59,813 nucleotides of DNA from Chloroflexota bacterium (GTDB lineage Bacteria > Chloroflexota > Dehalococcoidia > UBA6926). Numbering within the stretch: position 1 is the first letter of the stretch; every line of letters begins with the position of its first letter. The translations under genes were made by a program, and so were the position numbers. The DNA lies in the NCBI GenBank assembly GCA_026713485.1, contig JAPOOK010000050.1, positions 1-59,813 of the forward strand, read 5' to 3'. Below the pieces are notes generated by a model. The model searched no databases, was not told where the DNA came from, and was given only the letters and a program-made list of their open reading frames with translations. Shown piece by piece: positions 21,007 to 28,983 of the stretch.

Positions 21007-22866
21007 TTACCTTCCGATGCGTGTTACTGACTCCGCGTATTTTTCAAGGGTGTCTTCGCGAATAATCACACCAAGCCCCGGGCGTGGCAAGAGCTCTCCA
21101 TGCCCTCCGTAACCAAACATGACCGGTTCAAATGCGATGTCCTCGCTCAATAGGTGCGTACCGAACGACCCTTCGAGATATTCGAGCGTTGGAACATGGG
21201 CGGCCAATGCGCGCCCCGCCGCCGAAAGCAACGACGTCTCGCCCACCTGCGCGCCTACCTGCACTCCGATACCCGCCTCCTCAGCCATCTGGGCAATGCG
21301 CGCCGATGCAATCAGCCCGCCGCACTTGGACACGCGGATGTTGAACACGTCACAAGCCTTGGCTGCTATAAGCGCCGCAGCGTTGTCCTCCGTCACGAGG
21401 GATTCGTCGGCAATAACACGGAGCCCCGTCTGCTCCCGAACCCGGCGCATCCCGTCAAGGTCTGCGGCGGTAACGGGCTGCTCCACGGCAACGATGTTGT
21501 AGGTCGTAAGCGCATTGAGAGCGGCAACGGCTGCATCGGCGGACCAGACACCGTTGGCATCCACGCGAATCTCAACGTCATCGCCCACCGCCTCCCGGAC
21601 GGCCTGCAACCGGGCAGCGTCATCATCGATGCCGACCTTCACCTTTACAGACGTCATACCTGCTTGAGCCAAGCGCCGGGCCGTCTGCGCTGCGGCCGCG
21701 GGGTCTGAGTCATCGATGACGCCGGTGTACGTGACGTTGGCTCGGACAGGCGGCAGCCACGTCATGACGGACTGCCCCACCCGCTTGAATGCCCAATCAA
21801 GCAACGCGAGCTCCAACGCGCAGGCCGTGGCGTTCCACGCGACGATGCCGACGGACGTGGGCCGGTTCCGCTTCCACTCCGTGAGAAACTCGTCGATCTG
21901 TGGCACGGTGGCCGGGCCGGAATCGAGCGTTAGGTCAAGGGCTCGCTGCCCGAGATCATCTCGCAGTGCAGCAACGACAGCCTCAACATCCTCTCCGGTC
22001 ACATAGGGCCGCGGCAGGGATTCGCCGTAGCCTGTGATGCCGTCTGCGCCCGTGACGCGCACAACAATCGCGTCGCTCTCCGCGCGGCTCATGGTGGAAT
22101 GCGTAAATGCCTGCTGGAACGGGATACGGAGCGGCAGGACATCGATGGCCTGTATTGTGCCCGGCCCGGGGCTTACCGGCGTCTCGGAATCGGAAGGGAA
22201 GTAGCGATTCAACACCACATTCTCTGCAAAGGTCCGACGGGCAATCTGCTCAAACTCCTCCGGCCCGAACCGATAGTGAGACGCATAGCCCAGGATGGCC
22301 AGCTGCCCTTCTTCGGCATGGCGAATATCAACCTCGCCGTGCAGCGTGAACCACATCACCGCCTCCGCCGTGAGTCCGTAATGCTTGACCAACGACTCGG
22401 CCATTCCGTCACTGAAGCGAGAGAGGAAGTACTCAAAGGCGACGTTTTCAAGCAGCACGGCGAGGCCGAACTCGCGCGTCGTCGGATACGGAATTTCAGA
22501 AGAGATGAAGTCTCTGCGGGCCTCATCAGCCTCCGCGTGAACGCGAATCAGGCCCTGTTCCGAGTAGCCGAGTCCACGCGCAAGGTCCTCCACGAGTTCC
22601 GGGTGCGACTTCTCGCTCTCCTCAAAGCCCATCTCCTCCAGCAGGTTCTCTTTGATCGTCTCCATAACCTGAGGCGGTGCGATGGACGTGAGAAAAGCAA
22701 GGATCTGTACAGAGTTAAGATGCGTGACGAGAAAGCGGCGGAAGAACGCCTGCATCTCCTCGGAGGACATGGTGCCGTTCAACAGACTACGAAGGCGCGG
22801 ATCGGCAAGGGCTTCCGCCGTCGTGTTCTCCATGAACCCGCGAATCGTAGTCTCTCCGGACGTCAT
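21007..22866 (-). CDS. Fusion: haem-oxygenase-like diiron oxidase (CADD/TenA-like) + muconate-lactonising-type enolase enzyme
   Basis: Residues ~1-225 form a haem-oxygenase-like diiron oxidase: candidate iron ligands E77/E78 or E82, H88 (EKSHPEL), E145 (VAFEYF), and H176-x3-D180-x2-H183 (LHGEVDIRH), the same spacing as in CADD. Residues ~238-619 are a complete enolase-superfamily enzyme of the MLE/OSBS/dipeptide-epimerase group: capping domain, KVK at 408-410, metal ligands D436 (DAN), E462 (EQP) and D487 (DES), and second-side lysine K514 (SKCGG). All catalytic residues are intact, so both halves should be active. ATG at 22866 has GGGAGG upstream. The gene heads an operon with a GH3 ligase. 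The reaction is not known; see findings. Confidence 0.88.
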   Translation of the reverse strand: MTSGETTIRGFMENTTAEALADPRLRSLLNGTMSSEEMQAFFRRFLVTHLNSVQILAFLTSIAPPQVMETIKENLLEEMGFEESEKSHPELVEDLARGLGYSEQGLIRVHAEADEARRDFISSEIPYPTTREFGLAVLLENVAFEYFLSRFSDGMAESLVKHYGLTAEAVMWFTLHGEVDIRHAEEGQLAILGYASHYRFGPEEFEQIARRTFAENVVLNRYFPSDSETPVSPGPGTIQAIDVLPLRIPFQQAFTHSTMSRAESDAIVVRVTGADGITGYGESLPRPYVTGEDVEAVVAALRDDLGQRALDLTLDSGPATVPQIDEFLTEWKRNRPTSVGIVAWNATACALELALLDWAFKRVGQSVMTWLPPVRANVTYTGVIDDSDPAAAAQTARRLAQAGMTSVKVKVGIDDDAARLQAVREAVGDDVEIRVDANGVWSADAAVAALNALTTYNIVAVEQPVTAADLDGMRRVREQTGLRVIADESLVTEDNAAALIAAKACDVFNIRVSKCGGLIASARIAQMAEEAGIGVQVGAQVGETSLLSAAGRALAAHVPTLEYLEGSFGTHLLSEDIAFEPVMFGYGGHGELLPRPGLGVIIREDTLEKYAESVTRIGR

Positions 22867-22965
22867 TCAGTCCTCCCTCCCTCTCGCCAAGAGTGATGTA
22901 CCACTATATGCAAACGCGACGAGCGGCGACGCACGGATGGACTCGCGCGCCGCCGCCGTAACCAA

Positions 22966-23003
22966 AGAGGGGTCGGCGGCCCGGGCAGACCGCCGACCCC
23001 TCT
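22966..23003 (-). terminator. Strong hairpin after the AztC-AztD gene
   Basis: A perfect 14-base inverted repeat (GAGGGGTCGGCGG and its complement) with a 10-base loop lies 31 bases beyond the zinc-protein stop codon. On the minus strand it is followed only by TTTGG, so it is a strong stem with a weak T-tract. It separates the zinc gene from the oxidase-enolase operon. Confidence 0.65.
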
Positions 23004-23034
23004 CCCTAGGGGAGGAGTCTTTGAAGTAGTGTTG

Positions 23035-25344
23035 CTAGCTCAGCGCCTCCACGATGGTCTCCACATTGGCGCGCACCATTGTGATAAACGTGTCCGCGCC
23101 GCTGCCCACCGCGCCGAGCGAACCGGAGTAGAGACTGTAGAATCCCGCTCCCGTCTCCTCGGCAACCGCACGCGCTACTCGCTCCGTAATGGTGGTCTCT
23201 CCGAAGACAGCCGCAACCCCCTCGTGCTCAATAGTCTCGATGAGATGGGCAAGCTGTTCCGCGGATGACTCAGTCTCCGTCGTTCCGCCCGGAATTACCG
23301 TCCCCACAACCTCGAAGCCGTACACCACTGCGAAGTAGCTAAGGCTGTCGTGCGATGTCACGAGGATGCGGTTTTCGACGGGGATTTCCGCCACCTGCTG
23401 CTCAGTCCAGGCGTGCAACTCTTCAAGCTGCGCCACGTAAGCAGTAGCGTTGGCAGTGTAGGTTTCCGCGCCGGCCGGATCCATGATGGCCAGGCGGGTG
23501 GCTATGTCAATGACGGCCTCCCTGACTCGATTCGGGTCGAACCAGAAGTGCGGATCCAGAGGGCCGTGGCCATGGCCCACTTGGTCCTCCCCGCCCTCTT
23601 CCACGCCCAATCCAACGAACGCCAGGCTGCGGGGTTCGCCGCTGATGGCCCACTCACGCTCGATCTCTCCCTCTGCGAGGCTGAATTCGACGATTCTGCC
23701 GCCAACCCTGTCTGAGAGGTAGAGGAGCTCGCCCACGACGATGAAGGATGGGGACGTGTCGCCGTCAAACGGTTCGACCAATTCGTAGGTCTCCTCAACC
23801 TCTCCGTGCTCGATGTCGATGACATTCAGCACGCCATCGTATGTCAACACGAACAGTTCCTCGCCGTGGCCGTCAAACGCTGCGTTCAGCACGCGCTTCT
23901 CCTCCTGTGGAGGCAGAACCCGGGTCATCTCGCCACCCTCGACGTCTATCAGCCACAAACCGTCGTACAATGATTCACCCTCATGCGTGTACGAGGCTGT
24001 ACCAAAGAGGACTTCGGTATCCCCATGGCCCCACAGTGTGCCAATACGTGCCGCTGCGTTCATGTCAGCAGGGTTCTCGACGAACTCGTACTCGTACTCG
24101 CCATCATGTCCCTCGATGAACAGCACGCCGCCTGCGCAACCAAAACCAATACCGTGAGCATTGGATGCCTCGCCCTGAAGCGCAGGGCAGGCGCGGGCAG
24201 GTTCGTCAAAGACGACTTCACCGTCGAGCGTCCACACCTCAGCGCCAAGGGGGAGGCTGCTTGAGGCGGTGTCCGGATATTCGGGGTTGTTGCTGGTCAC
24301 CATGACGTACCCTTCGCCCAGCGCGATGCCCGCGCCTTGCTGCAGGCCGGCTTCCAGCCACACCGGTTCGTACTCGTTGAGTTCTTCCTCAAGGTCGTGT
24401 TCCTCGAAGAGGGCAATCCGGCCCGACCCGTCATGGAAGATTGCCGTCCAACCGCTGTGGCGGCTGAAGTGGATGGGCCGGTTGTCAGTGGTTCCCACGG
24501 TTAGCTGCGAAACGGGTTCCGTGACCAGATCAAGGTGGCCGTCGTGTTCCTCAAGGTAAACGCCGCCATCGAAAATGTGGACGCGGTCATCAGCAGCGGC
24601 ATCATCTCCGGGGCCGCGGGCGAGAGCAAAGGCAAAGCGTCCGCTTGGGCTCGTATAGAGGGTTGCGCCCGGAGCCGCCACCGGAAGACTCAATTGCTCA
24701 AGCTGTTCAGTCGTGAGGTCCAGGACGGATAGCGCAGGAAGTTCGCCATCGGAGATAAGAAGTCGGCCCGTGAGTTCTTCATGGCCCATCTCCTCTTCTT
24801 CCTCATCGTGTCCGCCGGTTTCCGCAAATTCGATCGGGTTGGCGGTATCGGCGAGAGCGACAATGCGTGATTCGTCGGCGCTCGCGTTGTGGATCAACTC
24901 CTCAAGCCATGCGCCCTCAAGTCCGAGACCAACGGTCAAGACAAGGTCGGCATCCACAATGTTCGCCACATCTCGTGCGCCGGGCTGGTAGGTATGCGGG
25001 TCGCCGCCAACGGGCAGCAGGCTCATAACCTCCACGCGATCCCCGCCAACGTTCCTGACCCAGTCGGCGACGATATTAGTCGTCGTGACCACAGCAAGCG
25101 GATCACTGTCCATCCCGGAATCCTCGGAGGAATCGGTCGGCGTGCTGTCGGTTCCGGTGCTGTCAGTGCTGCTGCTGGAGGATTGCTCCGTGGCCGAATC
25201 CGACCCGCCTGAAGCGGGTGTCGCAGTGGGATCATCATCGCTCTCGCAGGCTGCAACGGCCAGGACCATCGCAAGCGCGAGAGTTAACAGCAAGAGACTC
25301 AGCGCCTTCGCCGGACTCCGCCTTCGTGTCGAACTAGTCTTCAT
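23035..25344 (-). CDS. Zinc ABC-transporter receptor lipoprotein with inserted AztD-like metallochaperone propeller
   Basis: A 769-residue lipoprotein (lipobox LAVAAC, Cys33). Residues ~82-175 and ~588-769 are the two lobes of a cluster A-I (ZnuA/AztC) metal receptor; all four ligands are present: H117 (GGDPHTYQP), H599 (DPHFWFDP), H665 (TSHDS) and D751 (SGADTF). Between them, where these receptors carry a His-rich loop, sit ~395 residues of beta-propeller resembling the periplasmic zinc chaperone AztD, including its C386-PALQGEA...FGC403 signature and many His/Asp/Glu clusters. His- and Glu-rich segments flank the insert. ATG at 25344 has AAGGAG six bases upstream. No permease or ATPase gene is in the window. 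Confidence 0.88.
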   Translation of the reverse strand: MKTSSTRRRSPAKALSLLLLTLALAMVLAVAACESDDDPTATPASGGSDSATEQSSSSSTDSTGTDSTPTDSSEDSGMDSDPLAVVTTTNIVADWVRNVGGDRVEVMSLLPVGGDPHTYQPGARDVANIVDADLVLTVGLGLEGAWLEELIHNASADESRIVALADTANPIEFAETGGHDEEEEEMGHEELTGRLLISDGELPALSVLDLTTEQLEQLSLPVAAPGATLYTSPSGRFAFALARGPGDDAAADDRVHIFDGGVYLEEHDGHLDLVTEPVSQLTVGTTDNRPIHFSRHSGWTAIFHDGSGRIALFEEHDLEEELNEYEPVWLEAGLQQGAGIALGEGYVMVTSNNPEYPDTASSSLPLGAEVWTLDGEVVFDEPARACPALQGEASNAHGIGFGCAGGVLFIEGHDGEYEYEFVENPADMNAAARIGTLWGHGDTEVLFGTASYTHEGESLYDGLWLIDVEGGEMTRVLPPQEEKRVLNAAFDGHGEELFVLTYDGVLNVIDIEHGEVEETYELVEPFDGDTSPSFIVVGELLYLSDRVGGRIVEFSLAEGEIEREWAISGEPRSLAFVGLGVEEGGEDQVGHGHGPLDPHFWFDPNRVREAVIDIATRLAIMDPAGAETYTANATAYVAQLEELHAWTEQQVAEIPVENRILVTSHDSLSYFAVVYGFEVVGTVIPGGTTETESSAEQLAHLIETIEHEGVAAVFGETTITERVARAVAEETGAGFYSLYSGSLGAVGSGADTFITMVRANVETIVEALS

Positions 25345-25415
25345 TCTGTCTCCTTTACCGAAATGTCGGTGTAACTTCAACGGCCACGACACGCCACTAT
25401 TGGCTGCCGCGTTTC

Positions 25416-25435
25416 TGATATTCAGTCTCATATCA
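25416..25435. promoter_or_regulatory. Possible second operator, TGATAT-n8-ATATCA
   Basis: An inverted repeat with 6-base arms and an 8-base spacer. Its TGATA/TATCA halves equal those inside the perfect palindrome at 25530, but are five bases further apart. It lies 72 bases upstream of the zinc receptor start. Low information content, so it may be chance. Confidence 0.3.
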
Positions 25436-25529
25436 TTACGCCTGTGTCATCTCATGTCTTGCCGGACTTTGGTCGCTATTTGAGTAACTCGGTTCCCACT
25501 TAATCAAGCAGCATAGAGAATAGCATTGT

Positions 25530-25548
25530 CATGATACTAAGTATCATG
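25530..25548. promoter_or_regulatory. Perfect 9-1-9 palindrome, likely metalloregulator operator
   Basis: CATGATACTAAGTATCATG is two perfect 9-base arms around one central A. The 9-1-9 layout is that of Fur/Zur-family boxes, although the sequence is not the E. coli or B. subtilis consensus. It lies 186 bases before the zinc receptor gene and about 200 bases before the lipoprotein gene, in an A+T-rich region. Zinc-dependent control is an inference from position. Confidence 0.55.
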
Positions 25549-25746
25549 CAAGTCTATGCATTCTCGCGCGCCAATTAGTGGAACGTCCCACATTAACCAA
25601 AGCGCGTTAAGAGTGTCAACTTTATTGAGATTGGCATACTTGCGCAGTCTCAATAGCAGCGGCCCGTCGTACAATGGCATTGCCGCAGAGCATTCAATAG
25701 GCAATCGTTTAGCCAGCCCACAACCAACCGGAGGCTATTGTTGAAG

Positions 25747-26718
25747 ATGATGTCTCTTACTCCATACACTGCCCCGAGACGGATCGCACAACACATTCCT
25801 GTCTTAGCCTTGCTCCTGGTTCTGACTGCGGCTGCCATCCTCTTGGCGTCCTGCTCCGGTGAATCGCCGGAGCCAACGGTGGAGAGCGAACCGGATGTCG
25901 TTGTCGCCACCGCGACCGCCGAACCTGAAGAAGCCGAAATCACCGTGTCCAAGGATCAACCCCTGGCGTATGCCCAGGCACTGGTCCAACAGGCCATCGA
26001 TCGCCACGCAAGAGATGGACGCGAAGAGGTCATCGCTTTCTACAATTCAGACGAGAGCCTCGACGGCGACTGGCATGTGTTCGTCCTCGATGAAGGTGGA
26101 TACATCGTTTCGATGGCGGCGTTCCCGTCCTGGGTTGGTGTGCACGACTCTGAGTTCAAGGGTCACAACCACTACCCTGCCGGGCAGATGGTGATCGACG
26201 GCGCCAGCCCAGAGGGCATCCAGATTGATTACCTCGCCGCGGGCTTTTTGGGGAGAGTCGAACTCAAGCACCTTTGGGTCGTCGAGCACGACGGCCTGAT
26301 TTTCGGCTCATCCTCCTGGTCGGGTGGTGAGAGGTCCAAGTCGGATCAGCCCCAGTACACGCAGGACACTGTGAGGCTGGCGATAGGCCTCTATGAGGCC
26401 TCGGGCTTGCCGGCAGCACTCGAGTACTACAACAGCGTGGATAGCGTGGACGAGCAATGGTACGCGTTCATCGTCGATACTGAGTCGGGCCGCACCATTG
26501 GCCACTTCAATCCTGACCTGCGTGATCGCGACCCCGCCCTGCGGGTCGACTCCACAGGATACTTCTACGGAGATGATCTGCTTGGGGCAACGGAGGACGG
26601 CAGCTGGATCCAGTACGTTATCACGAACCCTGATAGCGGCGAAGAACAACTCAAGCACACGTGGGCCGTCCTGCACGACGGATACATCTTCGCGTCTGGC
26701 TGGTACGAAGAATCCTAG
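25747..26718 (+). CDS. Lipoprotein with two Cache-like sensor repeats
   Basis: A ~323-residue lipoprotein: hydrophobic signal segment and lipobox LLASC with Cys36, a Glu/Thr/Pro-rich linker, then two repeats of about 125 residues. Each repeat runs YAQALVQQAI-type helix, a YYN/FYN step, W-x-V/A-F-I/V-x-D, a central strand region and an ending LKH-W-V/A-V-x-HDG-x-IF-x-S, which resembles the extracellular small-ligand Cache/PAS-like fold. No kinase or chemoreceptor part is present, so it may be a free binding or co-sensor protein on the cell surface. The start is uncertain: ATG at 25747 or TTG at 25741, GGAGG at 25730-25734. Confidence 0.75.
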   Translation: MMSLTPYTAPRRIAQHIPVLALLLVLTAAAILLASCSGESPEPTVESEPDVVVATATAEPEEAEITVSKDQPLAYAQALVQQAIDRHARDGREEVIAFYNSDESLDGDWHVFVLDEGGYIVSMAAFPSWVGVHDSEFKGHNHYPAGQMVIDGASPEGIQIDYLAAGFLGRVELKHLWVVEHDGLIFGSSSWSGGERSKSDQPQYTQDTVRLAIGLYEASGLPAALEYYNSVDSVDEQWYAFIVDTESGRTIGHFNPDLRDRDPALRVDSTGYFYGDDLLGATEDGSWIQYVITNPDSGEEQLKHTWAVLHDGYIFASGWYEES

Positions 26719-26772
26719 CCGCTATACTATTTTCAAAAATGTGAACTCCGGTTTACGGAAGGACACCCTTCA

Positions 26773-28074
26773 ATGACCGATACAATCCCTTTCCGTTTCG
26801 CCGTCTCCAGACTCACAGCGCGCGCTGCGCTGTCTGTGCTTCTGCTCCTCACGTTAGGAATGCTTGCGTTGTCATTCGGTTGTGCTGAGCAACAGGCAGA
26901 CGATGTAGCGACGCTCGATGCACCCAGGAGTCAGCCCGCGGCATACACGCAGGCATATGTGCAGGCGGCCATTGACCGTTATGAGGCCGACGGACTCGAT
27001 GAAACTGTCGACTATTACAACTCGATGGACAGCACAACCGGCCAATGGTACATGTTCATCGCGGATGAGAATAGAACCCTCCTCGCGCAGGGCGCGAATC
27101 AGGACCTTGTTGGCGTGCCGCTCAGTGACGTCAAGGGCGAAAACGGCTACCCATCCGGTCGGATTGCGGCAGATGACGCGGATGAAGACGGCGAATGGTC
27201 CGAGTACGTTTTCTTCAACCCTGATACCGGCCGTTCGCAGATCAAGCACTCCTGGCTGGTTACCCATGACGGCCTGATCTTCGGCTCCGGCTGGTATGAG
27301 GACGGCCCGCGCAAGTCTGACCAACCGGCCTACACGCAAGAGTATGTCGGCCAGGCAATCAACCTCTATAACGCCTCGGGCCGCGATGTGCTCGTTGACT
27401 ATTACAACGACCCTGTCAGTGTTGATGGCCAGTGGTACATGTTCGTCGCCGATGAAAGTGGACGCCTTATCGCTCACGGCGCAAGCCAGGATCTCGTTGG
27501 CGTGCCGCTCGTCGATGTCATCGGAGCGAACGGCTATCCGTCAGGCCGGATCGTGGCCGATGACGCGGATGAAGACGGCGAATGGTCCGAGTACGTTTTC
27601 TTCAACCCTGATACCGGCCGTTCGCAGATCAAGCACTCTTGGCTGGTTACCCATGACGGCCTGATCTTTGGCTCCGGCTGGTATGAGGACGGCCCGCGCA
27701 AGTCTGACCAGCCGGCCTACACGCAGGCGCTCGTTCAACAGGCAATGAACCTGTACGACTCCTCCGGCCTTGACGCAGCGCTCGCCTACTACGACGACCC
27801 GGTGAGCGTGGACGGCCCATGGTACGTCTTCATAGCGGATACGGAAACGGGACGCACCATCGGCCACTTCAATCCTGACCTGCGTGACCGCGATCCTGCC
27901 CTACGAGTTGATCCAACCGGCTATTTCTACGGGGATGACCTTCTTGCAGCAACCGAGGAGGGACGTTGGGTTGAATACGTGATCCGCAACCCCGGCAGTG
28001 GCGAGGATTCCCGCAAGCACACGTGGGCTGTTCTCCACGATGGCTACATCTTCGGATCCGGCTGGTACGAATAG
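26773..28074 (+). CDS. Lipoprotein with three tandem Cache-like repeats
   Basis: A 433-residue paralogue of the preceding lipoprotein, 54 bases downstream on the same strand. Signal segment with Cys37 (SFGC), then three 120-129-residue repeats at about 54-182, 183-311 and 312-433, each starting QPAAYTQ/QPAYTQ and ending HDGLIFGSGWYE or HDGYIFGSGWYE. Repeats 1 and 2 share a 167-base segment with three mismatches, showing recent duplication; repeat 3 is closest to the last repeat of the upstream protein (TIGHFNPDLRDRDPALRVD). It probably binds a small extracellular ligand several times per chain. No transduction domain is seen. Confidence 0.8.
   Translation: MTDTIPFRFAVSRLTARAALSVLLLLTLGMLALSFGCAEQQADDVATLDAPRSQPAAYTQAYVQAAIDRYEADGLDETVDYYNSMDSTTGQWYMFIADENRTLLAQGANQDLVGVPLSDVKGENGYPSGRIAADDADEDGEWSEYVFFNPDTGRSQIKHSWLVTHDGLIFGSGWYEDGPRKSDQPAYTQEYVGQAINLYNASGRDVLVDYYNDPVSVDGQWYMFVADESGRLIAHGASQDLVGVPLVDVIGANGYPSGRIVADDADEDGEWSEYVFFNPDTGRSQIKHSWLVTHDGLIFGSGWYEDGPRKSDQPAYTQALVQQAMNLYDSSGLDAALAYYDDPVSVDGPWYVFIADTETGRTIGHFNPDLRDRDPALRVDPTGYFYGDDLLAATEEGRWVEYVIRNPGSGEDSRKHTWAVLHDGYIFGSGWYE
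27172..27725 (+). repeat. Near-identical direct repeat inside the three-repeat lipoprotein gene
   Basis: The 167 bases at 27172-27338 recur at 27559-27725, an offset of 387 bases (129 codons), with three mismatches, all silent by reading. The rest of the two protein repeats is more diverged, so gene conversion or a recent recombination event has homogenised this part. Confidence 0.85.
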
Positions 28075-28114
28075 CGTCTGCTCTGGCGAGGGCGTTGCTC
28101 AATAAGACCCCAGG

Positions 28115-28654
28115 TCACTCGAAATACTCGTCCTCGTCAAACCGCGTCCACGACGTAAACACCGGGAATGGGGACGGCAGTACCCCATCCGGGTCATTCA
28201 GACGGAAACGGATGTCGTCCTCATCAAGAGCGTCGCGGATGGAGATTGAAAATCCCTCCATCGGAACGCAGTCCTCGCACGGCTCGGTCAGAATGCGCTC
28301 GGACCGAGGGTTCTCCATATAGATGGTGATGTCCGATAGATCGCCGGACTTCTCTATCCGGTAATCCGGCGCGTATATCCGCCACTCATCGACCGCGTAA
28401 TCCCCTTCCGCGTACTGCGCCCACACCTCAACGCCATCAAAGAAATCGATGATGACCCCCCGCCGTGGACTGTCGTCTACACCCGCGTCGAATTGCCGAA
28501 ACGAACGACCATCCAGCGCTGATTTGATTTCAGCTGCCTCGGCCTCCGTGACCGGCTCAGGCTCCGCGCACGCGGCAAATAGCCCGGCACTGATAGCCAG
28601 AACCGTGAGCAGCAGAATGGGGGTCAGGTATGTCTTGGCAGCGAATTTCGCCAC
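28115..28654 (-). CDS. Small lipoprotein of unknown function
   Basis: A 179-residue protein that starts with GTG at 28654. A hydrophobic N-terminus ends in the lipobox LFAAC, so it should be a secreted lipoprotein. The mature part is acidic, with EAAEIKSALDGRSFRQFD, a beta-rich region (GVIIDFFDGVEVWAQY, EWRIYAPDYRIE), a Cys pair (PCEDC) that could form a disulfide or bind metal, and a C-terminal FPVFTSWTRFDEDEYFE. I do not recognise a family. It converges on the Cache lipoprotein and lies nine bases after the glutaredoxin gene, with which it may be co-transcribed. Confidence 0.7.
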   Translation of the reverse strand: MAKFAAKTYLTPILLLTVLAISAGLFAACAEPEPVTEAEAAEIKSALDGRSFRQFDAGVDDSPRRGVIIDFFDGVEVWAQYAEGDYAVDEWRIYAPDYRIEKSGDLSDITIYMENPRSERILTEPCEDCVPMEGFSISIRDALDEDDIRFRLNDPDGVLPSPFPVFTSWTRFDEDEYFE

Positions 28655-28663
28655 TGTAAGTGA

Positions 28664-28918
28664 CTAGTTCAGTCCGAGAGCGGCGCTGAGCTCCTTATCG
28701 GACGGCTCGGCTAGAACCTTGCCCCCGGGCAGAACGATGGTCGGGACAACCTGCATCCCTTTGTTGAGATGGCGCACGGTGTCCGCCGCCTCCGGCACCT
28801 CTTCAATGTTGATCCAGGTGTACTTGACGTTGTGCTTGTCCAGCAGGCGCTTGGAGCGCGCGCAGTCGGGGCACCACGTCGTTGCATACATCAGGATTTC
28901 CGCTTCGGTTTGCGTCAT
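28664..28918 (-). CDS. Glutaredoxin-like (mycoredoxin-type) protein
   Basis: An 84-residue thioredoxin-fold protein with a CxxC site in TTWCPDCARSKRLLD (residues 13-27), a cis-Pro in QVVPTIVLPGG and the usual beta-alpha-beta-alpha-beta-beta-alpha size of glutaredoxin-like NrdH/mycoredoxins. It should reduce disulfides or mixed disulfides in the cytoplasm; the CPDC centre fits mycoredoxin-like proteins of organisms without classical glutathione. It precedes the unknown lipoprotein by nine bases and follows the ornithine-cyclodeaminase gene by 65 bases on the same strand. Confidence 0.9.
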   Translation of the reverse strand: MTQTEAEILMYATTWCPDCARSKRLLDKHNVKYTWINIEEVPEAADTVRHLNKGMQVVPTIVLPGGKVLAEPSDKELSAALGLN

Positions 28919-28983
28919 CTCTATTCTCCTTATTGGCTTGGGGCAGTGCTACCTACGTATTCAGTGTAGTAGGAGAAGCAACC

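Larger units (their letters stand above)
25345..25746. other. 402-base divergent intergenic region with inverted repeats
   Basis: This is the longest gene-free stretch in the window, more A+T-rich than its surroundings, between the zinc receptor and a lipoprotein gene. It holds a 19-base palindrome at 25530-25548 and a looser TGATAT-n8-ATATCA repeat at 25416-25435. An ATTGAGA...TCTCAAT repeat follows near 25625-25655. No convincing open frame or paired -35/-10 boxes were found; promoters for both flanking genes should lie here. Confidence 0.6.

Noticed and set aside
23035-25344. Chimera of two genes made by assembly
   Set aside because: The reading frame is continuous, the receptor lobes are complete on both sides, and the junctions are at the natural loop, so a real domain insertion is the simpler reading. 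Reads should still be checked.
25345-25431. 29-residue N-terminal extension of the zinc receptor
   Set aside because: It would bury the lipoprotein signal peptide; ATG 25344 has AAGGAG at six bases and a normal signal sequence.
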